Part shown: one piece after another, positions 25,626-33,777 of the stretch
Layout of the letters: every line of letters starts with the position of its first letter
Position numbering within the stretch: position 1 is the first letter of the stretch
Origin: Parasulfuritortus cantonensis
GTDB lineage: Bacteria > Pseudomonadota > Gammaproteobacteria > Burkholderiales > Thiobacillaceae
Length of the DNA stretch: 40,001 nt
Direction: 5' to 3'
NCBI RefSeq assembly: GCF_004337445.1
Contig: NZ_SJZB01000047.1
Location: 1 to 40,001 of the forward strand
Program-made: the position numbers and the translations under genes
The notes under the pieces: model-generated
The model's database searches: none
The model's input: the letters and a program-made list of their open reading frames with translations, nothing else
Told to the model about the DNA's origin: nothing

Positions 25626-25672
25626 CCGACGCCGTTGGCCGGGCTTGGGCGGGCAGCCGGTTCCGCGTCCGT

Positions 25673-25707
25673 CCGGCCCGGCGCCGGCGCGCGTGGCGCC
25701 GGGCCGG
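25673..25707 (+). repeat. Strong 13-bp stem-loop between hemoglobin and reductase genes
   Basis: A perfect 13-base inverted repeat (CCGGCCCGGCGCC and its complement) encloses a nine-base loop. It is followed by no T-run, so it is unlikely to be a full intrinsic terminator. It could partly terminate transcription or stabilise upstream mRNA, setting different levels for the monooxygenase and globin against the reductase. Confidence 0.6.
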
Positions 25708-25755
25708 GCTTCCCGTTCCGTTTGCGACCGACCATCTGAAAGCAAGGAGCCAATC

Positions 25756-26826
25756 GTGTTCGGACTGTTCGCCCGCAAGGGCCCCTTTACCGCCCGGGTC
25801 TCGCCGTCCGGCGAGAGCATCCCGGTCAAGGCCGGCGACAACCTGCTCAAGGCCGCCCTGGATGCCGGCCTGGCCTGGCCTCACAACTGCCGCGTGGGGT
25901 CTTGCGGCCAGTGCCGTTCGCGCCTGGTGAGCGGCAAGATCAAGCCGCTCAGCGATTTCAGCTACGTGCTCGACGGCGCGGATCTGGACGACGGCATGAT
26001 CCTCGCCTGCCAGGCTTGTTTGCGCAGCGACGTCGAGATCGAGGTCGAACTCGACCAGCCGCCCGTCGCTTTGTCCGCGGCGAAAACCGTGAGCGGGTGC
26101 ATTGCCGGCAGCCGCCAGTTGACGCACGACATCCTCGAGCTGCGGGTGCGCCTGGACGAGCCGTTGCCGCACTATCTGGCCGGGCAGTACGCGGACATAT
26201 CGGTGCCCGGCGTCGTCGACCAACCGCGTTCCTACTCATTCGCCTGCGCCCCCGAGAACGAGGCGGCCGGGCATGTCAGCTTCCATATCCGCCACGTCCC
26301 CAATGGCCGGATGACCGGCTGGCTGCACGGCGGAAACCGGGACGGGCAGAAGGTTACCGTGAGCGGTCCCTATGGTTCCTTCTGGCTGCGCGAATCCCCG
26401 GCGCCGATGCTGTGCATCGCCGGCGGGAGCGGCATGGCGCCCATCAAGGCCCTGTTGGAACAGGTGTCCAGCCAAGGGTTCCGGCGCAAGGTGACCTACA
26501 TCTTCGGGGCGCGTACCCGGGACGATCTGTACTGCCTCGACGAGATGGGCGCCATCGAGAACCGCGGCAACGGCCAGTTCCACTTTCTGCCGGTGCTTTC
26601 GCGCGAGCCCGAGAGCAGCGGCTGGGATGGCCTGCGCGGCCGCTGTACCGAGATACTCTCCCTCGACCGCTTCGCCGACATTCGCGACAGCCACGCCTAC
26701 CTGTGCGGTCCACCGGCCATGATCGACAGCGCGGTCCAGTGCCTGACCGGGGCCGGCCTGAGTGAAAAGAACATCTTCTACGATAAATTCCTCGACGCCT
26801 CGCATCTGTCGGCGGGACGGGCCTGA
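25756..26826 (+). CDS. Ferredoxin-NAD(P)H reductase, electron transfer to the monooxygenase (XylA-like)
   Basis: This 356-residue protein has three parts. The N-terminal [2Fe-2S] plant-type ferredoxin domain has NCRVGSCGQCRSRLV with three Cys and a fourth in ACQACL. The FAD domain has the RSYSFA motif near residue 155. The NAD domain has CIAGGSGMAPIKALL and YLCGPPAMID. This order matches xylene monooxygenase reductase XylA and similar enzymes. The GTG at 25756 has AAGGAG six bases upstream. Its place after an AlkB/XylM-type gene supports a two-component membrane monooxygenase. Confidence 0.93.
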   Translation: MFGLFARKGPFTARVSPSGESIPVKAGDNLLKAALDAGLAWPHNCRVGSCGQCRSRLVSGKIKPLSDFSYVLDGADLDDGMILACQACLRSDVEIEVELDQPPVALSAAKTVSGCIAGSRQLTHDILELRVRLDEPLPHYLAGQYADISVPGVVDQPRSYSFACAPENEAAGHVSFHIRHVPNGRMTGWLHGGNRDGQKVTVSGPYGSFWLRESPAPMLCIAGGSGMAPIKALLEQVSSQGFRRKVTYIFGARTRDDLYCLDEMGAIENRGNGQFHFLPVLSREPESSGWDGLRGRCTEILSLDRFADIRDSHAYLCGPPAMIDSAVQCLTGAGLSEKNIFYDKFLDASHLSAGRA

Positions 26827-26854
26827 CGGCGCGGCTGACCCAGGCGCGGGGTCG

Positions 26855-26872
26855 CCGGCCGAGAAGGGCCGG
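26855..26872. terminator. Hairpin between convergent reductase and folK genes
   Basis: CCGGCC-GAGAAG-GGCCGG forms a six-base perfect stem in the 75-base space between two convergent genes. No T-run follows on either strand, so at most it is a weak or factor-aided bidirectional terminator. Confidence 0.35.
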
Positions 26873-26901
26873 TCGCAACCCGTGTGGGGCATGCCGGTGG
26901 G

Positions 26902-27477
26902 CTAGGCGCAGGCGTTGGCGACCCGCGCCGCCGGCTCGACCATCATGCCACGGCCGAGTTGGCAGAGCATGAGGTAGCCGGCGTCGACGCCGGCCGGGCC
27001 CAGACGGCGCACCTCGGCGCGTTCGGGGAGCCTGGCCAGGAGGCGGTCGGCGCGGCCGTGCCCCGGGATGACACAGTCGGGCGCGACGTCGAGGAGGGGC
27101 ACCAGCACGAATGCCCGTAGGTGCATGCGCGGGTGGGGCAGGGTGAGTGCGGCGCTGCACTGCCTATGGGTTTCATAAAGAAGCAGGTCCAGGTCCAGCG
27201 TGCGGGGGCCGTCGCGGCGCGTACGCACGCGGCCATGGCGCGCTTCCAGGGCCAGGAGTTCGGCCATGAGCCGCTCCGGCAGCAGGGCGGTTTCCAGCAC
27301 GGCGACGGCATTGACGAAATCGGGCTGGTCGGCGTAGCCGACCGGGGCGGTGCGGTATAGGGCGGAATAGGAAAGAAGCCGGCAGTGGGGCAGGCAGCCG
27401 AGGTCGGCTAGGGCGCGCTCGATGCGCCGGGCCGGGCCGTCGAGGTTGCCGCCGAGCGCGATGTAGGCGCGGCTCAT
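26902..27477 (-). CDS. folK: 6-hydroxymethyl-dihydropterin pyrophosphokinase
   Basis: FolK pyrophosphorylates hydroxymethyl-dihydropterin, giving the substrate of FolP. It is 191 residues. Motifs include AYIALGGNLDGP, YSALYRTAPVGYADQPDFVNAV, RDGPRTLDLDLLLY and LPHPRMHLRAFVL, covering the ATP- and pterin-binding residues. The ATG at 27477 overlaps the fdsD stop by four bases, so it is the last gene of the formate dehydrogenase operon. That placement ties pterin supply to C1 oxidation, presumably for H4MPT. Confidence 0.94.
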   Translation of the reverse strand: MSRAYIALGGNLDGPARRIERALADLGCLPHCRLLSYSALYRTAPVGYADQPDFVNAVAVLETALLPERLMAELLALEARHGRVRTRRDGPRTLDLDLLLYETHRQCSAALTLPHPRMHLRAFVLVPLLDVAPDCVIPGHGRADRLLARLPERAEVRRLGPAGVDAGYLMLCQLGRGMMVEPAARVANACA

Positions 27478-27716
27478 GCCGGGATACGCCTTCCGGCCAG
27501 GCGCCGGCGGTGGGCGTCGAGGGCCTCGCGCACGATGGGCAGGAGATCCCCGCCGCCTTCGCCGTCGAGGTGGTCCAGGAGGCTCTGCCGCATGCCGGGC
27601 GCCCAGAAGGCGGCGAGATGTTGGGCGATGCCCTCCCGGGCGATTTCAGGGTCGGGTTCGGCCGCGAAGTGGGTGCCGATCTGGTTGGCCATGTGGACCA
27701 GTTTTGCGATATCCAT
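27474..27716 (-). CDS. fdsD: Formate dehydrogenase delta subunit
   Basis: This 80-residue protein begins MDIAKLVHMANQIGTHFA and contains HLAAFWAPGMRQSLL, the small conserved family of FdsD. It is needed for assembly or activity of the soluble NAD-dependent enzyme, though its exact role is unclear. It follows fdhD by three bases and overlaps folK by four. Confidence 0.92.
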   Translation of the reverse strand: MDIAKLVHMANQIGTHFAAEPDPEIAREGIAQHLAAFWAPGMRQSLLDHLDGEGGGDLLPIVREALDAHRRRLAGRRIPA

Positions 27717-27719
27717 GAG

Positions 27720-28541
27720 TCAGTCCGTGACGCGTTCCGGGTGGGCGTAGAGGGTGTAGCGCCCTGGCCGCACGAAGCCGGCCAGGCAGAGACCGCTATC
27801 CCGGGCCAGCCGGATGGCGAAGCCGGTCGGGGCGGACACTGCGGCGAGAAGGCCGGCGCCCGCCGTGACGGCCTTTTGGACCATCTCGAAGCTGGCCCGG
27901 CTGGTGACCAGAATGAAGCCTGCGCGGAAATCCTGGCGCTGGCCGGCGAGGGCGCCGATGAGCTTGTCGAGCGCGTTGTGGCGGCCGACGTCCTCGCGTA
28001 CCGCCTGGATGTTGCCGGCCCGGTCGGCCCAGGCGGCGGCATGCACGCCGCCCGTGCTGGCGTGCAGCGGCTGGCGCGTTTCCAGTTGGCCGAGGGCGCG
28101 TTCCAGGGCCGTGGCCGGAAACGCCGGGCCGGCCGTCAAGGTGGTCAAGGGACGGGCCACTTGGTCCAGGCTGTCGACGCCGCACAGACCGCATCCGGTT
28201 CGGCCGGCGAGGGCGCGGCGGCGGGCCTTGAGCTGCATGAAACGCGCTTCCGCGATGCGCATCTGGAGCACCAGGCCGTGGGGCGCATCCTCGATCTCCA
28301 GGTCGTAGAGTTCGGAGGCGTGCTCCAGGATGGCTTCGCTGAGGCTGAAGCCGAGGCCGAAATCCTCCAGGTCGGTCGGGCTGGCCAGCATGACCGCGTG
28401 GGCGATGCCGTTGTACGCCAAGGCCACGGGGACCTCTTCCGGTACCGTGTCCAGGCCGGCTCCGCGCGGGCCGCGGACCTGGGTGTCGACCAGGGCGGCG
28501 GGGCGCGCCACGGCATGGACCGGCGGATCACAGGGGCGCAT
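27720..28541 (-). CDS. fdhD: FdhD/FdsC sulfurtransferase for formate dehydrogenase
   Basis: FdhD passes sulfur to the molybdenum cofactor of formate dehydrogenase. This 273-residue protein has the functional Cys pair in GCGLCGVDSL, plus FGLGFSLSEAI, VGRHNALDKLIG and ILVTSRASFEMVQKA. The ATG at 28541 overlaps the fdsA end by 14 bases. An earlier in-frame start would run further into fdsA without adding family sequence. Confidence 0.94.
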   Translation of the reverse strand: MRPCDPPVHAVARPAALVDTQVRGPRGAGLDTVPEEVPVALAYNGIAHAVMLASPTDLEDFGLGFSLSEAILEHASELYDLEIEDAPHGLVLQMRIAEARFMQLKARRRALAGRTGCGLCGVDSLDQVARPLTTLTAGPAFPATALERALGQLETRQPLHASTGGVHAAAWADRAGNIQAVREDVGRHNALDKLIGALAGQRQDFRAGFILVTSRASFEMVQKAVTAGAGLLAAVSAPTGFAIRLARDSGLCLAGFVRPGRYTLYAHPERVTD

Positions 28542-31377
28542 GGACGTCCCCGGTCGGGAGCAATTCGTGCTGTTCCTCCGTGAAACGGGCATAGCCCGTC
28601 TGCCAGGCGGAGGGCTGCTCGACCCGCTGGATCTGCACGGCGGTGACCTTGTACTCCGGGCAGTTGGTCGCCCAGTCGGAATTTTCGGTGGTCACCACGT
28701 TGGCGCCGGAGGCGGGCCAGTGGAAAGTGGTGTACACGACGCCCGGCTGCATGCGCTCGCTGAGGCGCGCATGCAGCACGGTTTCCCCGGCACGGCTGAC
28801 GATGTTGACCTTGTCGCCATCCCGGATGCCGCGGTCCTCGGCGTCGGCCGGGTGGATCTCGAGCAGGTCTTCCGGATGCCAGACGGTGTTCGCGGTGCGC
28901 CGGGTCTGGGCGCCGACGTTGTACTGGCTGAGTATGCGGCCGGTGGTGAGGAGGAGGGGATAGCGGCGGTTCACCCGTTCCTCCGTGGCCACGTACTCGG
29001 TCAGCATGAACCGACCCTTGCCGCGGCTGAAGCTGGCCACGTGCATGGTCGGCGTGCCGTCGGGATGGTCCGCGTTGCATGGCCATTGGATGCTGCCCAA
29101 CTCGTCCAGGCGGGCGTAGCTGACACCCTGGAAGGATGGCGTCAGGCGGGCGATTTCGTCCATGATCTCGGACGGGTGGCCGTACTGCATCGGATAGCCC
29201 ACGGCGTTGGCGAGCATCTGGGTGACCTCCCAGTCGGCATAGCCGGCCAGGGGCCGCATCACCCGGCGGACGCGGGAGATGCGCCGCTCGGCGTTGGTGA
29301 AGGTGCCGTCCTTTTCGAGGAAGCTGGAGCCGGGCAGGAAGACGTGCGCGAACTTGGCGGTCTCGTTGAGGAACAGGTCCTGCACGACGATGCACTCCAT
29401 CGCCTCGAGGGCGGCGGTGACGTGCTGGGTGTTGGGGTCGGACTGGGCGATGTCCTCGCCCTGGACGTAGAGGCCCTTGAAACCGCCGGCCAGGGCGGCG
29501 TCGAACATGTTCGGAATGCGCAGCCCGGGCTCATCCGACAGCTTCGTCCCCCAGGCCGCCTCGAACAAGGCGTGGGTGGCCTGATCGGAGACGTGCCGGT
29601 AGCCCGGGAATTCATGCGGGAAGGACCCCATGTCGCACGATCCCTGGACGTTGTTCTGGCCGCGCAACGGGTTGACGCCGACCCCCGGCCTGCCGATGTT
29701 TCCGGTCGCCATGGCGAGGTTGGCGATACCCATGACCATGGTCGAACCCTGGCTGTGCTCGGTGACGCCGAGGCCGTAATAGATGGCGGCATTGCCGCCG
29801 CGGGCATAGAGGCGGGCGGCTTCGCGGACCCGGCCGGCGGGTACGCCGGTGACCGGCTCGGTCGCCTCCGGGCTGTGGCGCGGGTCGGCGACGAAGGTAC
29901 GCCATTTCCGGAAGGAGTCGACCTCGCAACGCCGGCTGACGAAGTCCTCGTCCACGAGGCCCTCGCTGACCACGACGTGGGCGAGGGCGTTCACGAGGGC
30001 CACGTTGGTCCCGGGACGCAGCTTGAGGTGGTGGGCCGCACGTACGTGCGGGGTGTCGACCAGATCGATGTCGCGGGGGTCGGCGACGATAAGACGGGCG
30101 CCTTGGCGCAACCGCTGTTTCAGGCGTGATCCGAAGACCGGATGGCCGTCGGTGGGGTTGGCGCCGATCACCAGTATGACGTCCGCCTGCATGACCGAGT
30201 CGAAGTCCTGGGTGCCGGCCGACTCCCCGAGCGTTTGCTTGAGGCCGTAGCCGGTCGGCGAGTGGCAGACCCGGGCGCAGGTGTCGACGTTGTTGACGCC
30301 GAAGCCAGCGCGGGTCAGCTTCTGGACCAGGTAGGTCTCCTCGTTGGTACAGCGGGACGAGGTGATGGAACCGACCGATTCGGCGCCGTATCGGGCCTGC
30401 AGGCGCTTGAACTCGGCGGCGGCGTGGTCGATCGCCTGGTCCCAGCTGACCGGCTGCCAGGGATCCCGGATCGAGTTCCGGATCATGGGGGTGGTGATGC
30501 GGTCGGCGTGGCTGGCATAGCCCCAGGCAAAGCGCCCCTTGACGCAGGCGTGGCCGCGGTTGGCGCCACCGTCGAGGTCGGGCACCATGCGAATCACCTT
30601 CTCGCCCTGCAACTCGGCGTTCAGGGAACAACCGACGCCGCAATAGGCGCAGGTCGTGGTGACGCGGCGCTGTGGCTGCCCGTTGGCGATGACGGACTTT
30701 TCCATCAGTGCCGCCGTCGGGCAGGCGGCCACGCAGGCACCACAGGAGACGCACTCCGAGGCCAGGAAATCGACCCCGCCGGCGGCGGCGATGCGGGATT
30801 CGAATCCCCGCGCCGTGCTGGTCAGGGCAAAGGTGCCCTGGATGTCGGCGCAGGCCCGCACGCAGCGCGAGCAGACGATGCACTTGGACGGGTCGTAGGC
30901 GAAGTAGGGGTTGGAGGCGTCGGGCACCTCGCCGAGGTGGTTGGCGCCGTCGCCATAGCGCACCTCGCGCAGGCCGACCCGGCCGGCCATGTCCTGGAGT
31001 TCGCAATTGCCGTTGGCGGAGCAGGTGAGGCAGTCGAGCGGGTGGTCGGAGATGTACAGCTCCATGATCCCCCGGCGCAGGCGGAACAGCGCCTCGCTCT
31101 CGGTGTTGACCGTCATGCCGTCCTCCACCAAGGTGGTGCAGGAGGCGGGGAAACCGCGCCGGCCTGCGATCTCGACGACGCACAGGCGACAGGAGCCGAA
31201 GGCCTCCAGCTGCTCGGTGGCGCAAAGGCGCGGAATATCGATACCGGCCTCGGCGGCGGCATGCATGACCGAGGTGCCGGCCGGCACGCTGACCGCATGG
31301 CCGTCGATGGTCAGACGGACCTGGTGGCTGGAGGTCCTGGCCGGGGTGCCCCGGTCGTGGTGGCAATGCAGGCTCAT
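28528..31377 (-). CDS. fdsA: NAD-dependent formate dehydrogenase, molybdenum subunit
   Basis: FdsA is the catalytic subunit of the soluble enzyme. It is 949 residues. The N-terminal [2Fe-2S] domain contains FGSCRLCVVEI. Next is the His-Cys cluster region DCLTCSANGNCELQ, then two [4Fe-4S] clusters (CIVCSRCVRAC, CVSCGACVAACP) and a further cluster site (CAYCGVGC). The molybdopterin domain follows, with the metal-ligand Cys in RVCHSPTGYG, so the enzyme does not need selenocysteine. The ATG at 31377 overlaps the fdsB stop in an ATGA. FdsGBA oxidises formate to CO2 with NAD+, the last step of the pathway. Confidence 0.96.
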   Translation of the reverse strand: MSLHCHHDRGTPARTSSHQVRLTIDGHAVSVPAGTSVMHAAAEAGIDIPRLCATEQLEAFGSCRLCVVEIAGRRGFPASCTTLVEDGMTVNTESEALFRLRRGIMELYISDHPLDCLTCSANGNCELQDMAGRVGLREVRYGDGANHLGEVPDASNPYFAYDPSKCIVCSRCVRACADIQGTFALTSTARGFESRIAAAGGVDFLASECVSCGACVAACPTAALMEKSVIANGQPQRRVTTTCAYCGVGCSLNAELQGEKVIRMVPDLDGGANRGHACVKGRFAWGYASHADRITTPMIRNSIRDPWQPVSWDQAIDHAAAEFKRLQARYGAESVGSITSSRCTNEETYLVQKLTRAGFGVNNVDTCARVCHSPTGYGLKQTLGESAGTQDFDSVMQADVILVIGANPTDGHPVFGSRLKQRLRQGARLIVADPRDIDLVDTPHVRAAHHLKLRPGTNVALVNALAHVVVSEGLVDEDFVSRRCEVDSFRKWRTFVADPRHSPEATEPVTGVPAGRVREAARLYARGGNAAIYYGLGVTEHSQGSTMVMGIANLAMATGNIGRPGVGVNPLRGQNNVQGSCDMGSFPHEFPGYRHVSDQATHALFEAAWGTKLSDEPGLRIPNMFDAALAGGFKGLYVQGEDIAQSDPNTQHVTAALEAMECIVVQDLFLNETAKFAHVFLPGSSFLEKDGTFTNAERRISRVRRVMRPLAGYADWEVTQMLANAVGYPMQYGHPSEIMDEIARLTPSFQGVSYARLDELGSIQWPCNADHPDGTPTMHVASFSRGKGRFMLTEYVATEERVNRRYPLLLTTGRILSQYNVGAQTRRTANTVWHPEDLLEIHPADAEDRGIRDGDKVNIVSRAGETVLHARLSERMQPGVVYTTFHWPASGANVVTTENSDWATNCPEYKVTAVQIQRVEQPSAWQTGYARFTEEQHELLPTGDVHAPL

Positions 31378-32939
31378 TCCGTGCGCTCCTCGTATTCCGA
31401 AACCAGGCCGAAGTCTTCCGGGTAGTGGTCCAGCGCCGACAGGACCGGGTACGGCGTCATGCCGCCCAAGGCACAGAGGGAACCTTCCAGCATGGTCTGG
31501 CACAGGTCCCGCAGCAGGGCGGCCGTGTTGCCGCGTTCCGCCCGTTGCGCCAGCATGCCGTCCAGCAGTTCCACGCCGCGCTGCGAGCCGATTCGGCAGG
31601 GAGTGCATTTGCCGCATGATTCCTCGGCACAGAAATGCATGGCGTAGCGGGCCATTCTGGCCATGTCCACCGTGTCGTCGAAGGCCACGATGCCGCCGTG
31701 ACCGACACTCGCACCGGCGGCCGCAAACGCCTCGTAGTCCAACGGCAGGTCGAAACGTTCTACCGGCACGTAGGCGCCCAGCGGGCCGCCGACCTGGACG
31801 GCACGCAGGGGCCGGCCGCTGGCGGAGCCACCGCCGTACCCGTAGAGCAGCTCCCGCAGCGTGATGCCGAACGGTACCTCGACCAAGCCCGGATGTTTCA
31901 GGTTGCCGGCGAGCTGGAAGGGCAGGGTACCCTTCGAGCGGCCGACGCCGTGGCTGGCATAGGCGTCGCCGCCGTGGGCCAGTATCCAGGGCACGCTGGC
32001 CAGGGTGACCACGTTGTTGACGACGGTCGGGCGTCCGAACAGGCCCTGTAGCGCGGGCAGTGGCGGTTTCGCCCGGACCAGCCCCCGCTTGCCCTCGATA
32101 CTTTCGAGCAGGGAGGTTTCCTCTCCGCATACGTAGGCGCCGGCGCCCTTGAACAGGTGCAATTCGAAGCGCCGGCCCGAGCCTAGGATGTCGGCCCCGA
32201 GGAGGCCCTCGTGCCTGGCCGCGGCGACTGCCCGATCCAGCACCGCCCAGGCATCCGGATATTCGGAACGGAGATAGATGTAGCCAGTATCGGCGCCGAC
32301 GGCGAGGCCGGCGATGATCATGCCCTCGATGAGACAGTAGGGATCACCTTCCATGAGCATGCGGTCGGAGAAGGTTCCGGAATCGCCTTCATCGGCATTG
32401 CAGACGATGTATTTCTGGCCAGCACCGGCCGCGTGGACCGTGCGCCACTTGATCCCGGTGGGAAAGCCGGCGCCACCGCGGCCGCGCAGGCCGGACGCCT
32501 CGACTTCGGCGATGATCGCCTCGGCGGGCAGGGTGAGGGCCTTCTTCAGGCCGGCCAGGCCGCCGTGGCTACGGTAGTCGGCCAGAGCGAGCGGGTCGGT
32601 GACGCCGACTCGTTCGAACACCAGGCGAGTCTGGCCTTGCAGGTAAGGAATCTCGGCTGTCGGCCCCAGGCGCAGCGGATGCGCGCCGCCCCGCAGCCAG
32701 CCGGCGGCGAATAGGCCGGGGACATCGGCCGGCGTGACCGGGCCATAAGCGACGCGGACGCCGTCGACGTCGATTTCCACGAGGGGTTCCAGCCAGTACA
32801 GGCCGCGGGAGCCGTTGCGTACGACGGTCAGGGAAAGGTCCAGGCGCTCGGCCTCCGTCAGCACGGCAGCCAGGACGGCAGCGGCGCCGACCGAGGAAAC
32901 GGCGGCATCACCCGGTATGTAAAGGGTGATCGGCATCAT
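31374..32939 (-). CDS. fdsB: NAD-dependent formate dehydrogenase, FMN/NADH subunit
   Basis: FdsB reduces NAD+ with electrons from FdsA. It is 521 residues, related to NuoF with an N-terminal thioredoxin-like part. Motifs are LRGRGGAGFPTGIKW (FMN), NADEGDSGTFSDRM, GAGAYVCGEETSLLESIEG (NADH) and CAEESCGKCTPCRIGS with a later Cys for one [4Fe-4S] cluster. The ATG at 32939 overlaps the fdsG stop; the next codon is also ATG. Confidence 0.96.
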   Translation of the reverse strand: MMPITLYIPGDAAVSSVGAAAVLAAVLTEAERLDLSLTVVRNGSRGLYWLEPLVEIDVDGVRVAYGPVTPADVPGLFAAGWLRGGAHPLRLGPTAEIPYLQGQTRLVFERVGVTDPLALADYRSHGGLAGLKKALTLPAEAIIAEVEASGLRGRGGAGFPTGIKWRTVHAAGAGQKYIVCNADEGDSGTFSDRMLMEGDPYCLIEGMIIAGLAVGADTGYIYLRSEYPDAWAVLDRAVAAARHEGLLGADILGSGRRFELHLFKGAGAYVCGEETSLLESIEGKRGLVRAKPPLPALQGLFGRPTVVNNVVTLASVPWILAHGGDAYASHGVGRSKGTLPFQLAGNLKHPGLVEVPFGITLRELLYGYGGGSASGRPLRAVQVGGPLGAYVPVERFDLPLDYEAFAAAGASVGHGGIVAFDDTVDMARMARYAMHFCAEESCGKCTPCRIGSQRGVELLDGMLAQRAERGNTAALLRDLCQTMLEGSLCALGGMTPYPVLSALDHYPEDFGLVSEYEERTE

Positions 32940-33376
32940 GTCTCGTCCTTCTCGGCGAGGAGGGCGTCCAAGCGCTCGGGGTCGACCCGCCCGTACAACG
33001 TGCCGTCCAGTGTGATCGCCGGCGAGCAGGCGCAATTGCCGAGGCAGTAGGCCGCTTCCAGCGTGTAGCGGCCATCCGTCGACGTCGCACCCCAATCCAG
33101 GCCGAGGCGCTCGACGGCGTGCTCGGCCAGGCGCTCGCCGCCGACCGCCTGGCACGACTCGGCTCGGCAGATGCGCAGCCTCGTTCGGCCCGGCGGTTCG
33201 AGTCGGAAGTCGTGATAGAAGCCGATGACGCCCAGGACTTCGGCCCGGGAGACGTTATGGTCCTTGGCCAGTTGCGCGATGGCCTGGGTGGGGATGTAGC
33301 CATGCCGATCCTGCATGGCATGCAGGGCGGGCAGCAGCGCGGCCTGGGCGGGGGTATGGGAGTTTTCCGGAGACAT
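32936..33376 (-). CDS. fdsG: NAD-dependent formate dehydrogenase, gamma subunit
   Basis: FdsG is the NuoE-like [2Fe-2S] subunit. This 146-residue protein has the cluster Cys in CRAESCQAVGG and YCLGNCACSPA. It starts the fds operon. The ATG at 33376 is preceded by a sigma-54-type element at 33409-33424 on the same strand, which predicts a leader of only about 22 bases. No FdsR regulator gene is present upstream. Confidence 0.95.
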   Translation of the reverse strand: MSPENSHTPAQAALLPALHAMQDRHGYIPTQAIAQLAKDHNVSRAEVLGVIGFYHDFRLEPPGRTRLRICRAESCQAVGGERLAEHAVERLGLDWGATSTDGRYTLEAAYCLGNCACSPAITLDGTLYGRVDPERLDALLAEKDET

Positions 33377-33408
33377 GCGTTGCCTGTTCGTTTTCGGTGC
33401 CCGCTATG

Positions 33409-33424
33409 AGCAAATGACATGCCA
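33409..33424 (-). promoter_or_regulatory. Sigma-54-type -24/-12 promoter for fds operon
   Basis: On the minus strand it reads TGGCATG-TCAT-TTGCT, one base off the consensus TGGCACG-N4-TTGCW. The predicted transcript start is near 33398. The dyads at 33522-33536 and 33559-33573 lie about 131 and 168 bases upstream. Confidence 0.65.
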
Positions 33425-33521
33425 GTGCCGACTGGCTTCTCTTTGGACCTGGAAAATCTTGAAAAAACAATACTATGAGCTTTTCGTCGGGACGCCGGCA
33501 AGGGGACGTGTGACCCTTGCC

Positions 33522-33536
33522 GTGACACTCTGTCAT
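33522..33536. promoter_or_regulatory. Dyad GTGACA-CTC-TGTCAT, same motif as at 11730
   Basis: The arms and spacer length match the mptG/fhcB dyad, with one arm base different (final T for C). It is centred about 160 bases upstream of the predicted mtoX start and 131 upstream of the fdsG start, which suits an enhancer-type activator site serving both. Confidence 0.6.
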
Positions 33537-33558
33537 GCCCACTGGTCGGCTCGACCGT

Positions 33559-33573
33559 GCGACAAATTGTCAC
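33559..33573. promoter_or_regulatory. Dyad GCGACA-AAT-TGTCAC, second copy
   Basis: This is a second copy of the six-three-six dyad, 37 bases from the first centre to centre. It is followed at 33582-33596 by a copy in which only the right arm TGTCAT is well kept. Paired sites are usual for sigma-54 activators. Confidence 0.6.
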
Positions 33574-33662
33574 ACCGGAATTAATCAGACTGTCATGGGA
33601 AAGGCCTGCCACGCCTTTCGGTGTTTCTTTGTAACTCTATGTTAGTTATGAAAAAAAATATG

Positions 33663-33678
33663 TGGCACGGCTGTTGCT
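33663..33678 (+). promoter_or_regulatory. Sigma-54-type -24/-12 promoter for mtoX operon, exact consensus
   Basis: TGGCACG-GCTG-TTGCT matches the sigma-54 consensus at every defined position. The predicted transcript start is near 33689, leaving a leader of about 89 bases before the mtoX ATG. Confidence 0.8.
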
Positions 33679-33777
33679 CACGGGACTCCCGTGGCAAAAC
33701 GCCGCCAGCCCCGGGGCGGTCCTGAGTGAGTGGCCGAGCGGGGGCATGACAATCTTGGGTGATCTAGGAGACGACCA

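Larger units (their letters stand above)
33377..33777. promoter_or_regulatory. Divergent fdsG/mtoX control region
   Basis: This 401-base region has no gene I can support. From left to right it holds the fdsG sigma-54-type element (33409-33424), two dyads GYGACA-N3-TGTCAY (33522-33536, 33559-33573), a degenerate third (33582-33596), a hairpin AAAGGC...GCCTTT (33600-33618), an AT-rich patch and the mtoX sigma-54-type element (33663-33678). A dyad CACGGG-ACT-CCCGTG at 33679-33693 overlaps the predicted mtoX start. Confidence 0.7.

Noticed and set aside
28330..30129. A 599-codon open frame on the plus strand opposite fdhD and fdsA
   Set aside because: Same reason; it spans two well-supported genes on the other strand.
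31378..32130. Extension of fdsA far upstream of 31377
   Set aside because: The extra frame overlaps fdsB, shows no family sequence, and the ATGA junction at 31374-31377 gives the expected start.
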